Source of the DNA: Primula veris
Taxonomy: Eukaryota > Streptophyta > Magnoliopsida > Ericales > Primulaceae
Assembly: GCA_963682055.1 (NCBI GenBank)
Contig: OY821749.1
Location: 6,188,336-6,252,335 of the forward strand
Length of the DNA stretch: 64,000 nt
Direction of reading: 5' to 3'
Below are positions 12,578-24,990 of the stretch, piece by piece. Numbering within the stretch: the stretch's first letter is position 1; each line of letters starts with the position of its first letter. The notes under the pieces were generated by a model that ran no database searches, was not told where the DNA came from, and was given only the letters and a program-made list of their open reading frames with translations. Position numbers and translations under genes: made by a program.

Positions 12578-15500
12578 ATGGTGAGCGACGAGGAGGTCAA
12601 CACGCCACGTGGCAGACGAAGAGGCAACCGGTCTCCGTCGAAGCTCAAAGAACGCCGCCGCCAGCGCCGTGAGATGCAGAAGCTGGCGGTGAGAACAGCC
12701 AAAGGCTCGTCGCAGGTAAAGAGGATTTGTACGGAGGCATCGATTGGAAAGGCTGACCCTTCGTTTTCATCAGGTGAGCATGGTGAAGCTAGATACATAC
12801 CATCGAGGGCCATGCACGACTCTCCCATGTTTCAGATCATTATGAATTTTTTAGTTTTCGACAATTTATTTTCACTATGTTGTAAACAATGTTTTAAAAA
12901 GAAAAATCTTTGCTAACATATTTTTTAAAGAGAGATGCGTACAAAAGCATTAGCTGGCCGAAAAATCGAAAAATCGAGCTTTTTAAGTTTTTTTTAATCT
13001 TTGAATCGAACTTTTATCGAGTTTTTTTTTTTACTACGAAGCGCTTTTTATAAAACAGTGTTAAAAACGATAATTTGGCACCCTTCATTTTTTTTTCCGC
13101 TTACTATATTAAATTACGTATATTCGGCATTAATCATTCCATAAACATGTATTGTGTTAAAAACGATGAATTGACCCCGTTTAGTTTTTTTATTTCACTT
13201 AATATAGGTTTCATAATTCTTTATTTTTGATAATTGTGAATTTTTTATTTATACTATAACTTGGTACCCCCTCATTTTTTATTTATTTCACTTAATATAA
13301 TAAAATTATGTAAATTTAGCACTGTCTCATAAACCATTCCTGCCTTCACTCCTGCAGGTGAGGATGGTGACATGGTGAAGGTGCCTGCTGTAGGGACCAT
13401 GTCGGTGTCCGGGAGGTCTCGTGAGATGGAGGATGCGGTATCTGTGATAACGGAGCTTTGTCAACCGGTCATCTGCCAGCACAGGCCTGTTCACTTCTTT
13501 GGGGTTTACGACGGTCACGGTGGTGCTCATGTAGTATTTTACACGCCCTTAATAACATCACTCACCTATTTTTTTTATACTTGCTTTGTTCGTAAATGTA
13601 TGCAGGGGGAAGCTAAGTGGGAACGATCGGGTGCCACGGCACCCGCCATAATTTTAGAAATCACAAGTGACGCAATTTTTTTTTAGTAAAATTTCTTTTT
13701 AGTTGTAGATTTGGCACCCTCATAAAAATATGTTAATTGTACATATATTTTGGCACCCCCCATTTACACATCCTGGCTTCGCCCCTTAATGTATGTGACG
13801 AAAGAATGTGCATCTTTGATCCATAAAATTTTTGTATGTATATTCTAAAAAAGAACTCTTTCAGAAAATGAACTCATTCCAAAGTTAATCACATACCTGA
13901 TGAATAGACTCATTTGTTGGAATTTTTAAATATTCCATCTCAGTAACTTAGATGCGGGAAAATTACAAGTTAAAGTTGCTCGTTTTTTTTTGGGTAGAAA
14001 CAACTATTTGTGGATGGAGGGAATATATTTAGTATATATATTAATCTGCTAACTTTATTAACTTTACCATAGCAAATCTTTCGTTTTGAGGGCTGAGGTT
14101 TGATAGTCAAGTTTTGAGCTTAACATGAATCTTTGAGGAAGTATTTAGTTGTTTAATTGTTTTTAATATATCATAATACTCTTCAGTTTAAATAGAATAA
14201 CCAATGGATTTTTATATCTTTTGTTACAACTTACATGTACTTTATTGTTCATGGACCAGATGAGGAAATATCTGCTTTATAAAAATATCTATACAGAAAC
14301 TAGCATAAAATATTGAGATTTCTTTGGTGATTTTACGATAACATAATATGGAAAATCTTCGGAATAATCATCACTGCTGTTATAAGGAACTACACTTTTC
14401 TAATAAGTAATAACGTGTAGAATTTTGATTTCTTGGTTTCACAAAAGAAAGGTCCAAAAATTCTAGATGATAGTAATCCAGTTACAATTCAAAATAATCT
14501 TCAATATCAAAATAGTATATCTGTTCCTTATTAAACTAAGTTGATATGCTTTGACTATATGTGGAACAGCCTTTGAAGATATGGTATAAATATGGAACAG
14601 GTGGCAGCTATGTGCAGGGATAGGATGCACTTGCTACTAGAGGAAGAGTTGGGACACGTGGTACTCAAACCCGATCGCGGTAGCCGCAGCAGCACCTCTT
14701 CTGTGGAAGTACGAAAGTTGACGGAGGCGGAGGAGGAGGGGTGGTGGAGGAAGACAGTAACAAGGTGCTTTAAAAGGATGGATGATGTGGCGCTCAACAT
14801 ATGCGGATGCGGGAGCATTGGGTTTCGGTGCGGGTGCCACCCCATCGAGTCGTCGCTCACCGGCTCGACAGCTGTCGTGGCGGTCGTGACTGCTGATCAT
14901 ATCCTTGTTGCCAATTGTGGAGACTCGCGTGCCGTTCTTTGCCGCGGAGGAAAGCCGGTGCTTCTGTCCTTTGATCACAAGGTTGGTAACTTTTTTTGAA
15001 AATTGGTACACTAGCTATCCACTAAAATGCTGAACTACATTTTATGAAAATTCGAGCTTCATAAATATTTTTTCGAGGGGCTCAGGCGTATATGCCTACT
15101 AGGTCTACTCCTATTAGCAGATGTTTTTCTGGCTTGTTTCTCACGCGTAAGTATGCCCTGACTGATTAGTTAAGCTGTTTTCTTGCTGCATTTTTGGTGC
15201 AAGTATGGTTAGCATTCTTGTCAAATTCACTGGTTTGAGTACACGACACGTAAGACTTAATTAATCTAACTAGATTCTCAGCTGTTAAGAACACAGGTTT
15301 TCATTGGATTATCAGGTGCGATTATGCCAATACAGAAGAATCAATTCTTGCTAGAATCTGTAGCAAGTAGACATTAACAGTTAATCTAACTAGAATATTT
15401 TAGTTGTTTATACGTCCATAAGGAATTATTAATCACAGTTACCTGTTATGGCATACACTGTAAGTGTCGACAAACGTTTGGTCTATATTGACATTAATTT

Positions 15501-18500
15501 TTGTCGCTTTCGTAAGATCTATAGTTCCCCTAACACCTGTTGTTCATGTCTATTGGGGGGTGAACATCTCCTGGATCAGTCCTTATGAGTACTATGATTG
15601 CGACAAACTCAGCCTTTATGGTTTCACATCACAACAAGAATTTGTTTGTATTCGACACGTGCAGTTGAACTTTGTGCACGTACCTAAGTTTGCGCTATTT
15701 TATTACGCAGGTTTGTCTGTGTAATTCATTTACTTGTTTTTCCCACATAATCCTTCATCAGTTAGCAACAGCAAACATTTCCTTAATAGAGTTCCATAAG
15801 ATTACGGCATTTCTTTTTACGAAACACACACCAACTGTTTTCTGAATCTTTCGCAAGATACTCTTGCATGACCCGTAAGTGCGAGTCCACTCCAATTTGA
15901 TTTTTATTCCTTGATTTCACGTATACAAAGCAATCACGTTAAACCACTACTTAATGCTGGCCTATTTTTTCGCGTCCTAATGACCGTGTCCTACGCACTT
16001 GAGGAGAAGGTTACCAACATGGTATGAAATTGTTTGCTATGGAAAAAATGCAAAACAAGTAAATTTCAATGTTTTAAATAGTGTTATCGTTAACGTACCG
16101 TTTTTCTGAGAGCTATGCTAAAAGCGCAAATAGGGTAGTAACGAAGCGCTTTGAAATATATATTTTTTTTACCTATATAATCATATAATTCAGATAATTA
16201 TTATGTTAACACACTTAAAAATTTAGTCCTAAATTACAATATTATAACTCATAAGAATATTATAACTCTTATTTATGTATACTTATGTAAAGAAATAAGT
16301 TGTGACCCAAAACGATATAAACAAAACTCATTTTTTACGCTTTTACTCACGCTATTTGCGCTTTTTTTGCCCTATACTTATAAAATAGCGCTTTTGCGTA
16401 GGCAATTTCTTTCGTTAAGTGCTATTTGCGTAACCTTGCGTGCTATTTAAAACAGTGGTAAATATAAACTAGTTTGCCACATTTCCTCTAAAGGTTTCCA
16501 ATAAAAGACGGAGTTATAATGACCTAACGCTAGGAGATCATGTCGGCTAGTTATACACTGTTCTGGATCAATGTCTCACTACCGGATTTTTTTACCATTA
16601 GTAGAAAGATTTAGAATAAATTTATATGAAATACAAGATAGATTTCATCCACCCTTGTGTCTGGTGTTGGAATGCGATAACAATTAACGAACCGCCTTAT
16701 GAGTTGTTGCATGTAACAGGAAATTTCTTCCAATACCAACATGTTGCAGGAAACTCCTATACCCTAAGCGTTTCTTAGCCGGGAACGCGGCTGATGTTTT
16801 CGACGTCGGAAATTCGTTCCCATTATCGGACACCCGTTCCCATCTAAACAGTAGCCTATTAGGTATATAAGGCAATATAGTTACTAAAATAGCCCAATTA
16901 TTTTTCAAAGAAATTAAGTAAACCTCTCTTATTAAAGTACATTTATGACATTTTATTATTTATACACGGTAATACTACATATATGGATACTAAATGTTGA
17001 TCTGTGTACTATATGTTATGAAAACTTGTTATTAGCCTATTAAAATCCTTTGGATTTAACATAACATGTACATATACCTATCTAACTCAATATACCATGC
17101 TACAAATATAGTTTTTAAATGTCATTTATTAACAGGATTAGCCTACAATTTGAACCAGTCTTTCTGAGTGGCTCTCTGATACTCTTATTATCGGTCGTTC
17201 CTGTGCTACCGCTTCCCTTCCCGGCTCCCATTTACATTCCCACTTGTGCTGTCTAAACACCACATATAAAAAAAATGTGTGTAATTGCAACATATTATTA
17301 GACAGGCAACTTTTTTTCAGTTAGACTGGTATATCGCTCAGAAATGATAGACATAAATTACCCAAATATGCGGTAAAATTATCTTTAATTATTTTTCCCC
17401 TCTTGTTAGTTCTAATTATTCTTCGTGGCATTTTCCTTCTGTATAGATCGGTTTATATTCAGTAAACATAAAAGCTTGTGAAGCTTTTTTTCTTAATTGT
17501 TTGGACACAGGTACAAAAACGTGTAAAAGAAGGTCATCATACGAATAATTATTGCGGAAATATCATATTAAGTTGAGACATTAAATTTTTTTGGTTGCAG
17601 CCTGATAGACCAGATGAACGGGCAAGGATTGAGGCTTCGGGAGGGCGAGTCATATACTTGAATGGAGCTCGTGTTAACGGAATTCTCGCTATGTCCAGAG
17701 CGATAGGTAAGCATTTTAAGATATCTCCTTTCCCCTTTTTGATAATCATAATAAATGTATATTGATTATAGGTACAGTAGTTACCGATAAAATTAGCATT
17801 TTAAATTTCTACTTAAGGGTTAACGTTAGAAGACCTGGTTAGCGTGTCGTACTTAAACTAAAGCCCAGTTTTATTAGTTGTTATTGTAATAGTTTGTCCC
17901 TAATAAGATTACTACCGCATTTATGAGATTATGTTTCTTCCCCACGAGCTATTACTGATTCCGCTCCCTTCTATGGTTGATTTGTATCGTGTTTTTGATA
18001 GAAGGAAACATCTGTGAACATGCATTTTTATCTCAGTTCTGTAGTTCAAGGGTTTTTCTTTTACTTTTGAAATGGATTACTTTTGAAATGGATGTGGACC
18101 GAGGTCGTAGGAAGTACTAAAACTTTACAGTGGGTGAGTGGTGAGTTTGATTATATAATACTATAAGAATGCAGTTCCAGGGTATATAGTACTATTCATC
18201 TAGTGTCGAAAACCAGAACCGACAAGCCATTTTTTTCCAGCTAGCTGGCTTTTGTCCGTTGTAAAATAACTTTAATACATATTAGATAGTTCATTAAGAA
18301 TCATGAAGTCTCGACTTATTAGTGCTTTAACAGCATACATATTGCAGAAATAACCCGACTTTCCATGCATAGTTCCAGATTTTGCAAAATTAAACACTAC
18401 ATAATCATTTCAAAATTTTATGAGTCATTACAAGAACTTATATTAAATGGGTTGCTGCTATAGTCATACATGGTAGTATGTCATTTCATATTTTACCATA

Positions 18501-20200
18501 GTAGATTTTACTTTTAGTCTAGGTTTCCAAAGAGAAAATACGACATTCTAGTTTTGGGTGTTTCTTGTGGTAAAACAGTTCATTCTGGATACGATATACT
18601 TTTCTTGTTTCTTAATTTGTTGTATTGACTGCTACATATGATTATCAATACGCACATGCTGAATATCCAATTGGTAACGTCTTTATACAGTTGAGTTTTT
18701 TTTAATCCAGTTTTAGATTCGTTATTTAAAAAACAAACTCGTACTTTTGAAAATAAACTCGTACTCTGGAAGTACGAGGCTTGATTTTTTTGAATTTGTT
18801 GACTTTTTTGAATTTGGGCAAAATATGTAAAAAACTAAAAAGGGTTGTTAGAAGTTTCATAATCAAATAATTATCCTGAATAAGGCTTTTGCAAACTTAG
18901 CTCACTTCTGTTACATATTTTGATTACTTTTAGCTGGAATATATATAGTACATGTACAGTTTACCTTTTGATACATTGTGTAATCATGTGTGTTAATTAT
19001 TAGAAGAATTTACAATAGTGAGCTATTATTTAGGCTTGTCTGTTCGGATCACTGTTTTAAAAATCTCGCAACGTTGCGCGATATATTGGTTTTTGAAAGA
19101 AAAACACAACGCTAAAACGCTATTTGGATGGAAAAACGCTAAATTCACGCTATAGGAACGCTATTTACGCTATAGCGGGTGCAGTCCACACAAAAAATAA
19201 AAAAATTATTTTTTTATTTTTGGTCAAAATTTTAATGAAATTATTGGAGCTTAAAGAAGAATCAAACCCCAAAACTCTTGCAAACAAAGTAAATACTCTG
19301 GCATCTCAAGTATAATCATTTTGTGATTATTAGTTACAATTTTTTATATATATATTTAGTTAATTTTTATTAGATGTTTTGAATTTAATGCTATATTTAT
19401 ATGTATTTAGGCCCAAAAAAAAAAAAATACACCGCAAAGCGCTATGTAGCAACGCTATTTGCGCTTTTAGCGTTTCTCTCAAAAAAACGCTACGGTAGTG
19501 ATAACGCTATTTAAAACACTGGTTCGGATAGTAATTTTAATTTATGTGAAAATATATGGGAGGGTTGAAACCCTGATTTGCAAAGTCTAATTTGAAAAGA
19601 AAAACGAAACTAAGAAAATACCGATAAATTTAAAAAAGTCAACAAATTCAAAAAAGTCAAGTGTCGTAGTTCCGAAGTATGAATTTGCTTTCTGAATAAC
19701 AAGTATGTTTTCCTAATAACGCTGCCTATCCAAATAGCTAACGTGTTACAAGCCATATTTATAACATGAGTCTTTTATTAGTTTAGCCTCACAAGAATTT
19801 TAAATTTACTAGTTGGGAATGCAATGACAAAAGTTATAGGATATTCCAAGTATTAATATCCACTTTTTTTCTCTCTGGAACAGGTGACAGGTACCTAAAA
19901 CCGATGGTAACATCAGAACCGGAGATCACATTCACAAGGAGGCACCCACAAGATGAGTGCTTAATCCTCGCGAGCGACGGGCTATGGGATGTCATGTCGA
20001 ACGAGCTGGTGTGTCAAGTGACTCACGAGTGCCTGAGCGAAGGCCCTCCTTCCGCGGTCGGAGGAGGGAAAGAAGAAGAAGCTGCAGAATTATACTTGTC
20101 ACGAAGTGCGTCAGCAGCAGCACTGCTGATACGCCTGGCACTGGGCCGAATGAGCAGTGACAACATCAGTGTAGTAGTTGTTGATCTAAAAAGTGGCTGA
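12578..20200 (+). CDS. AHG1: AHG1-type clade A protein phosphatase 2C, copy A (five exons)
   Basis: Exons 12578-12773, 13358-13530, 14601-14981, 17601-17706 and 19884-20200 (390 codons; GT-AG introns, phases 1, 0, 0, 1). The start ATG is conserved in all copies with A at -3 and G at +4. The N-terminus is basic ([15 protein letters not shown]), as in AHG1, and may be a nuclear signal. PP2C landmarks: EMEDAV (88-93), VYDGHGG with D117/G118 binding metal, GSTAVV (211-216), GDSRAVLCR (230-238), ASDGLWDV (D317) and SSDN (D378). These Ser/Thr phosphatases dephosphorylate SnRK2 kinases and repress ABA signalling; AHG1 acts in seeds and is bound by DOG1. The receptor-lock Trp is Leu270, so PYR/PYL inhibition is unlikely. 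Introns 2, 3 and 4 carry MITEs. The alternative, another clade A type such as AHG3/PP2CA, fits the N-terminus and lock site less well. Confidence 0.92.
12830..13345. repeat. Diverged tandem units in intron 1 of AHG1-A
   Basis: A unit containing GTTAAAAACGAT, then TTGGCACCC or TTGACCCC, then TTTATTTCACTTAATAT, recurs about three times. The same array occupies intron 1 of copy B (about 37620-38160) and fewer units occur in copy C (about 45830-46030). It therefore predates the duplications and has expanded in A and B. A short palindromic MITE-like piece (AAATCGAAAAATCGAGC) interrupts it near 12960-13060. Confidence 0.45.
13603..13787. mobile_element. hAT MITE in intron 2 of AHG1-A
   Basis: The 185-bp insert starts CAGGGGGAAGCTAAGTG, and its right end reads inversely AAGGGGCGAAGCCAGGATG. 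An exact 8-bp duplication AATGTATG flanks it (13595-13602 and 13788-13795). The orthologous site in copy B (about 37320-37350, minus strand) has only one copy of the target, so insertion followed the A/B duplication. Confidence 0.82.
16067..16457. mobile_element. hAT-like MITE in intron 3 of AHG1-A
   Basis: A 391-bp element with inverted ends CAATGTTTTAAATAG and (reverse of right end) CACTGTTTTAAATAG, flanked by GTAAATTT (16059-16066) and GTAAATAT (16458-16465). Copy C has the empty site (GTAAATATC at about 58983). Copy B has a deletion covering this place, so its state is unknown. The interior is rich in GCGCTATTTGCG-like motifs, as in the related elements at 19050 and 31018. Confidence 0.75.
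19050..19521. mobile_element. hAT-like MITE in intron 4 of AHG1-A
   Basis: A 472-bp element with ends CACTGTTTTAAAAAT and (reverse of right end) CAGTGTTTTAAATAG, flanked by an exact 8-bp duplication GTTCGGAT (19042-19049 and 19522-19529). Copy B has one uninterrupted target (GTTTGGAT, minus strand at about 32400-32410), so the insertion postdates the A/B split. Subterminal AACGCTATTTACGC motifs place it in the same family as 16067-16457. Confidence 0.85.
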
Positions 20201-20572
20201 GGAGTAAACCTTAGCTAAAAGACTGGTTTTTGTTTATATGGACTCATGTACAATATGTGGAGGTTTTTATCTGTATAGGATGGAAAGTGTAGTCTGAAAC
20301 CTTAATTGGCCAGGTTGGGGACGGTATATTTGCATAAACTGCAACGAGCATGATAATTTTTTTTTTCTGCAAACAAACCATTTTTTTTGTCATTGAAACA
20401 AGAGACTAAACCTAGTTACACAGATATAGCCCTGTTCAATACTTGCAGGAAAACTGAAACTGTCAAATACGTCAAAAGGCCGAAGCCATGCAAACATACT
20501 ACAGCAAAGGCTCATATACAGAAAACAAAAGCAGAGGAAAAACGAGCAAATTAAGGTCTGTGTAGCTCCACC
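20201..20572 (+). other. 3' flank of AHG1-A, shared with B and C
   Basis: About 370 bp after the stop match the 3' flank of copy C (62529-62925). Copy B keeps only the first 150 bp or so. No canonical AATAAA is obvious. The 3' UTR presumably lies here. Confidence 0.55.
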
Positions 20573-20612
20573 GGTGTTTTAAAAATAGTGTTTTATCACG
20601 CTTTTAGTGCTC
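20573..20612. mobile_element. Truncated MITE end at the inner boundary of arm A
   Basis: GTGTTTTAAAAATAGTG and the following TTTATCACGCTTTTAGTGC match one end of the complete element at 31018-31541 in arm B. Immediately after it, homology of A to B and C stops. The 8 bases before it (AGCTCCAC) resemble the 8 bases on the other side of the arm B element. Confidence 0.55.
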
Positions 20613-21864
20613 TATATATCTACATCAATACAAGAAACGTATCTTTTAGGTTTGATCCTATCTTCATAGGATATGTCCTACTAGATTTGTTGTCTTCTTT
20701 CCTTTGAGAAACGATAGATTGATGACTTAATTTTATCAGTATATTTCGAAGATTATCTCGTTAGTCAATCACCCGAATGTGAGCGGGTCACAACTCTATA
20801 TTCTCCCCTCGTTAGCGTGAGTAATTGCTCATTTACTTCTAGATTAATTGGCAGATCATACCGCATATATTGCATTTAGTGCGGAGTTCTAACCCTGAAA
20901 TCTAACCTTCATCATAATGTTTATATAATTATGACGATCTCTAAAACTCCCGTTTCTTTTCTCATTTTATATATATAGTAAAAGACAACACTTATTGAAA
21001 AAGAAATAAGAAAATGAAGAACCATATGGTTAACAAAACTATGTACATTATAAGTCGTATTCTGTGAAGTTGTTATTTAGATTGGAAATTAATGGATTAT
21101 ATATGAAACACTAATAGATTTCTATATTAACTAAAGATAAAGGAGAGATGAGATAATGTGGTGAAGTTAATGTTCTATTTTTTGTTTCATTTGGAGTTAA
21201 ACCAGTTAAAGAATCAAACAAAATTTAGAGAATGTACCACAAAATATAATTGACATTAAAAACATGATAAATATTAATAAGTACGAACCACAATATTAAC
21301 GCTTATAAAACTATTACGCAAGCGTTTACCCTAAATATCTTGATATTAAAATAATTTATAATATAGTTTAAGCGAACATAATTTAGTATCAAGAGTGTGT
21401 TCTTAGAAATGTGTAACTTGATTGTCGTGAGAATTTCCGATTACCAGTTTTGTATATGTCCTTGTCGAGTCGATGGTTCAAAAGCTCTCTCTTTAAAATA
21501 TATTCGTCCTCTATCGTTGGCTTCTACCGTCTACTTAGGAAATGGACGTTGTCCTTCCAGGATAAAACGAGAAAACTGAAGTAGAAAAATGGAAGCACAC
21601 GCTCCTACTGACGAACCAGAAAATATCAAGAGGATTTCTCCTTAATTTTTCCGAAGAAAACTAAATGCATAATATAAGTAGGGAGAGGGAAGAATTTAAT
21701 ATATAGAAAACGAAAGAGTGTCAATCTGAACAGACGCGACTGTACAGAACCAGGGGAATGAATCTGGACAGATTCAAAGTATAGGGACCTATTTGCGAAA
21801 AGATGAAACCGACGGATTAAGACCGTTAGGAAAAAATATATAGTATTTCAGGAACACGGATTAG
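20613..21864. other. Gene-free spacer between units A and B, first part
   Basis: AT-rich; no long frame, no domain, no repeat boundary recognised. Not duplicated elsewhere in the window as far as I can see. Confidence 0.45.
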
Positions 21865-22245
21865 TTGAATAAAAAGATTAGCTGTGTTGGGAACACGCAG
21901 TTACGTATACACCACACCGCGCCACATGCCACGGACTCGGGCTCCGGTCGGCTTCGCCGACTGTCGCTGCGAGTGTCAAAGATCAAAACCGAGACGGCAC
22001 TCGAGCAAGACTCACCCCAATCGCACGCGAAAAAGTTGGAGCCACAAGCCCCAACCATTAAGCCCATAGTGGGTGTATATGAACACTCAATTCTTACAAA
22101 ACCCACCAATGTGGGATAAATGTTTCCAAAACCTTTTGTAAAAGTGAGTTCAAATAAACTCTTTCCGGATTTTGCATGACCTCCAAAATGAAGGCTAATA
22201 TCTTTCACTCCCGTTATCGTTTTTGGAGGTGTGACGTTCCGTTTT
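21865..22245 (-). repeat. GC-richer patch resembling a retrotransposon LTR fragment
   Basis: Read on the minus strand it begins near ACACCTCCAAAAACGATAAC and has CCCACATTGGTGGGTTTTG, a phrase typical of plant Copia LTRs. GC-rich sequence with GGGCTTGTGGC-like and GACACTCGCAG-like motifs follows, then TGTTCCCAACA near the far end. No PBS, internal region or partner LTR is present. Open frames on both strands here are composition effects. Confidence 0.35.
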
Positions 22246-23378
22246 GAAACTCATATAATATAACTTAATTAGATACCAAACACGTTACGTTTTGCGGTAC
22301 TTCACATGTTTAAACCGGTTCTCAAAACCGGACAAAACCGGTTCGGCTATATTACATGTATACCTCTCATTCCAAGTACTAACTAGTGTGGTTAGTTAAA
22401 TAGTATTGAAAGACACTTGTCATCAAAAGATGAGGTCACGTCTAACCTGATGAAAATCTAATGATGCTAACTTCAGAAAATTTGAACGTGGCCTAAAGGG
22501 TACATAAGTAGTCCATAGGAAATGTGAATCAGGGCCTGTAGGAATAGATCACGAAAGGGGGAGCTAGTATAATGTCAGTGGTATATGTATTCTAGTTTGA
22601 GGACTTTGCCTCAACCTTGAAAAAATTGTGTTCACCTTTATTTCAATTTGAAATTAACTTGCACTCTCTTTTCCCAAATTCAAAATCAATACTCCTGGAA
22701 TTTTGAAGAATGTCATAATTATTTAAACACAATATGTTGGGACTTTACTTTTTATAAGTAGAAACTAAGCCGAGCAGGCGAGCATTGGTAACAGCCTAAC
22801 AGAATTCCATGGCCCAACCCTGAACATGCATATAAGTACTGTTCTAGTTTATGATGTTTTTAGGACAAGCAATAGTTAGTTTTCCTAATATCCTCTCCGT
22901 GAAGTCTACTCTCGATAAATACTTTCAGATATTATTGAAAAGTTAAAATAATACCATGTGTCGTGTCCAAGAAAACTTAAAAAGGTGTACAAATAACTGT
23001 GATTATTGGCAAAGAGACACGGGAAATGGATCAAGTTTACATTGAAACAGACCAACGGTTTGATACTCTCACAATTTTCTTATGTTGAGACATTTTTCGT
23101 GGAATATTGTTATGGAGATACATTAATTGATGAAGTAATAAACTTCATTTAGAACTTGTACCAGTGTCGTCTCCATAAATTTAAATGCTTAAATGGATTT
23201 GAAAATAGGGCCTGTTTTTAGTTGCAGGGTTTTTCTATGGAAAGAATATAAATGAATATAATTCAGTGTTTGGTAAATTACTCAAAATAATGAATACAGT
23301 AATATTAGCGTCCTTTAATACTAAAACTAACAAAATAGAATAACAAATGTCGTAATTAACGGAGGGAAATTCCCTCAG
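22246..23378. other. Gene-free spacer, second part
   Basis: AT-rich sequence with no recognised gene or element boundary. Confidence 0.4.
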
Positions 23379-23543
23379 AGTGACGACCGAAATTTCGGAA
23401 GAGAATTTCTGTGTTACGGAGTGACATGCATGTTTAACTTGAATTAGTATCAGGATGGGTGACCCTTGCGAAGTTGTGCCAAAACATACAATATTGTTGA
23501 TATGAAGGTGTGAGGAGCCTGACTTTATGTCTGGATCGTTACA
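23379..23543 (+). mobile_element. Degenerate Cassandra solo LTR
   Basis: The left part (TGACGACCGAAATTT) and right part (AGTATCAGGATGGGTGACC, AAGTTGTGCCAAAAC, CTGGATCGTTACA) match the Cassandra LTR at 301-591. It is shortened to about 165 bp and has lost the box A region but kept a box C-like motif. No PBS or second LTR is adjacent, so it is a decayed solo LTR. Confidence 0.7.
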
Positions 23544-24990
23544 CACTGTATGACATATATGTACAAAAAGAAAAACTTAAGAAAAAAAAGACCCCAATGG
23601 AAATGCAAGGCTCCAATTCTATGCTTTGCTAAATGATCACTGAAGTCGGCTTTATCATCTACAGAAATATACTTAAATAAATAATAACAAACAAAATTGA
23701 TCAAAAAGTTTACTCTTTATTGATCATAGAAGAATTACAAGTTACAATATTGTTCGATATAATATTAAATAGGCTATGCTATTCTCCTTATAGGTAAACT
23801 TGCTTATCTTCGGGTCGAGACGTGCTCGAGTCTGATCCCCTGGTGCACACTGACTTTGTACTAGTTAGTGTGATGTAATGGGAATGAGATAAGTATTTAC
23901 TACTAATTGATTTTATTTATAGGAAAATGTGTTTTATAGGATGTGACATGTGACATATTACGTGACTGAGCTCTGAACTTTTTAGCACAAAGCTAATGAG
24001 CTTCGTTTAACTAGGATTCGCTCAAATGATTTAAGCTTAACCATCGTATATAAGTAAAAGGACTATGCTTCTCCTTCAGTTGATGATGTATACTTGTCAT
24101 TAAGGCGTAGGGTAACCTGCTTTCTACATAGGTCGGGTATTACCAGACTGGTATACGTTCGGTAATATTTTAGTCATAATTGTCTTAGCAATTTATTGTC
24201 ACGTGATGGTGAAGAAAATTTATAGTCATATTCATTAATAATTGCATTAACATAAAATATTACACTAATCGCCATGAAATGTGCTATAAGGTTTAAATTT
24301 GATTAACATAAGAATTAATGGCATAACTTAATTTGCCAACTTTTTAGTTGATGTTGTGTTTCTTGTCTATCATTGCACATAAAACATATAAGTAATCTAA
24401 TTTTTCACTAATGTTGGGAAATGATGTATCCGATTTATTTTTATTTTTAGGGGGAATTCCATATAACTAACTCATAGCAATTTATATTTCTCATAGTTAC
24501 CTCCATAAGTTCACATTCTCCATATCTACAACTTTTTATTTATTTACTTTATTTACCAAAACACCAACATACAACCCAAAACATAATACACATATTTTAT
24601 CTTCTTAGAAACCCCAAAAAATAGTTTTAAATTATAAGAAAATTCTATAACACCGAAAAAAATAAAAAAAAATGGAAAAAAACACAAAAAATTATAAAAA
24701 ATGAAAAAACCACAAAAAATAATTAAAAAATTATAAAAAAATCAAACAAAAAAAATGTTTTTTTTAAATCACATAAAATGAAAAAAATCACAAAAAATGA
24801 AAAAAAATCATAAAGTTTTTAAAAAATTACAAAAAAAAATATAAAAAAAAATGTTTTTTTTTGTCAATATCCCACTTTTTACACTGAAAATGTTGTTTTT
24901 CATCAAAAAACAGTTTTTCCATCAGAAAGAGTATTTTTTTCACCAAAAAGTGTTTTTCTCATGAAAAAGTGGTGTTTTCTAAATCTAAAT
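23544..24990. other. Gene-free spacer with A-rich low-complexity block
   Basis: No gene recognised. Bases about 24600-24850 consist largely of AAAAAAT/CACAAAAAAT motifs, followed by several TTTTTCATCA-type repeats to about 24970. Confidence 0.5.

Larger units (their letters stand above)
8180..20575 (+). repeat. Arm A of the large inverted duplication (AHG1-A unit)
   Basis: This stretch, including about 4 kb upstream, the whole gene and about 370 bp downstream, matches the reverse complement of about 31550-43150 nearly continuously. Interruptions are arm-specific MITEs, a deletion in arm B intron 3, and replaced stretches near 8260-8490 and in intron 2. Inverted matching near the outer end is visible around 8210-8240 against 43100-43135. 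At the inner end homology stops at 20573-20612 inside a MITE fragment. Confidence 0.8.

Noticed and set aside
12472..12828. 118-codon frame antisense to exon 1 of AHG1-A (mirror at 38176-38532)
   Set aside because: Overlaps the coding exon on the other strand; its openness follows from the sense codon composition.
13372..13686. Extended open frame running from exon 2 of A into intron 2
   Set aside because: The conserved donor after GGAH and collinearity with B and C show that the exon ends at 13530.
14637..15011. Antisense frames over exon 3 of the AHG1 copies
   Set aside because: Shadow of the real exon, which carries the PP2C motifs and conserved splice sites.
21861..22208. 115-codon frame on - in the GC-richer patch
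   Set aside because: No domain; several frames are open here because of composition and the region looks like an LTR fragment.
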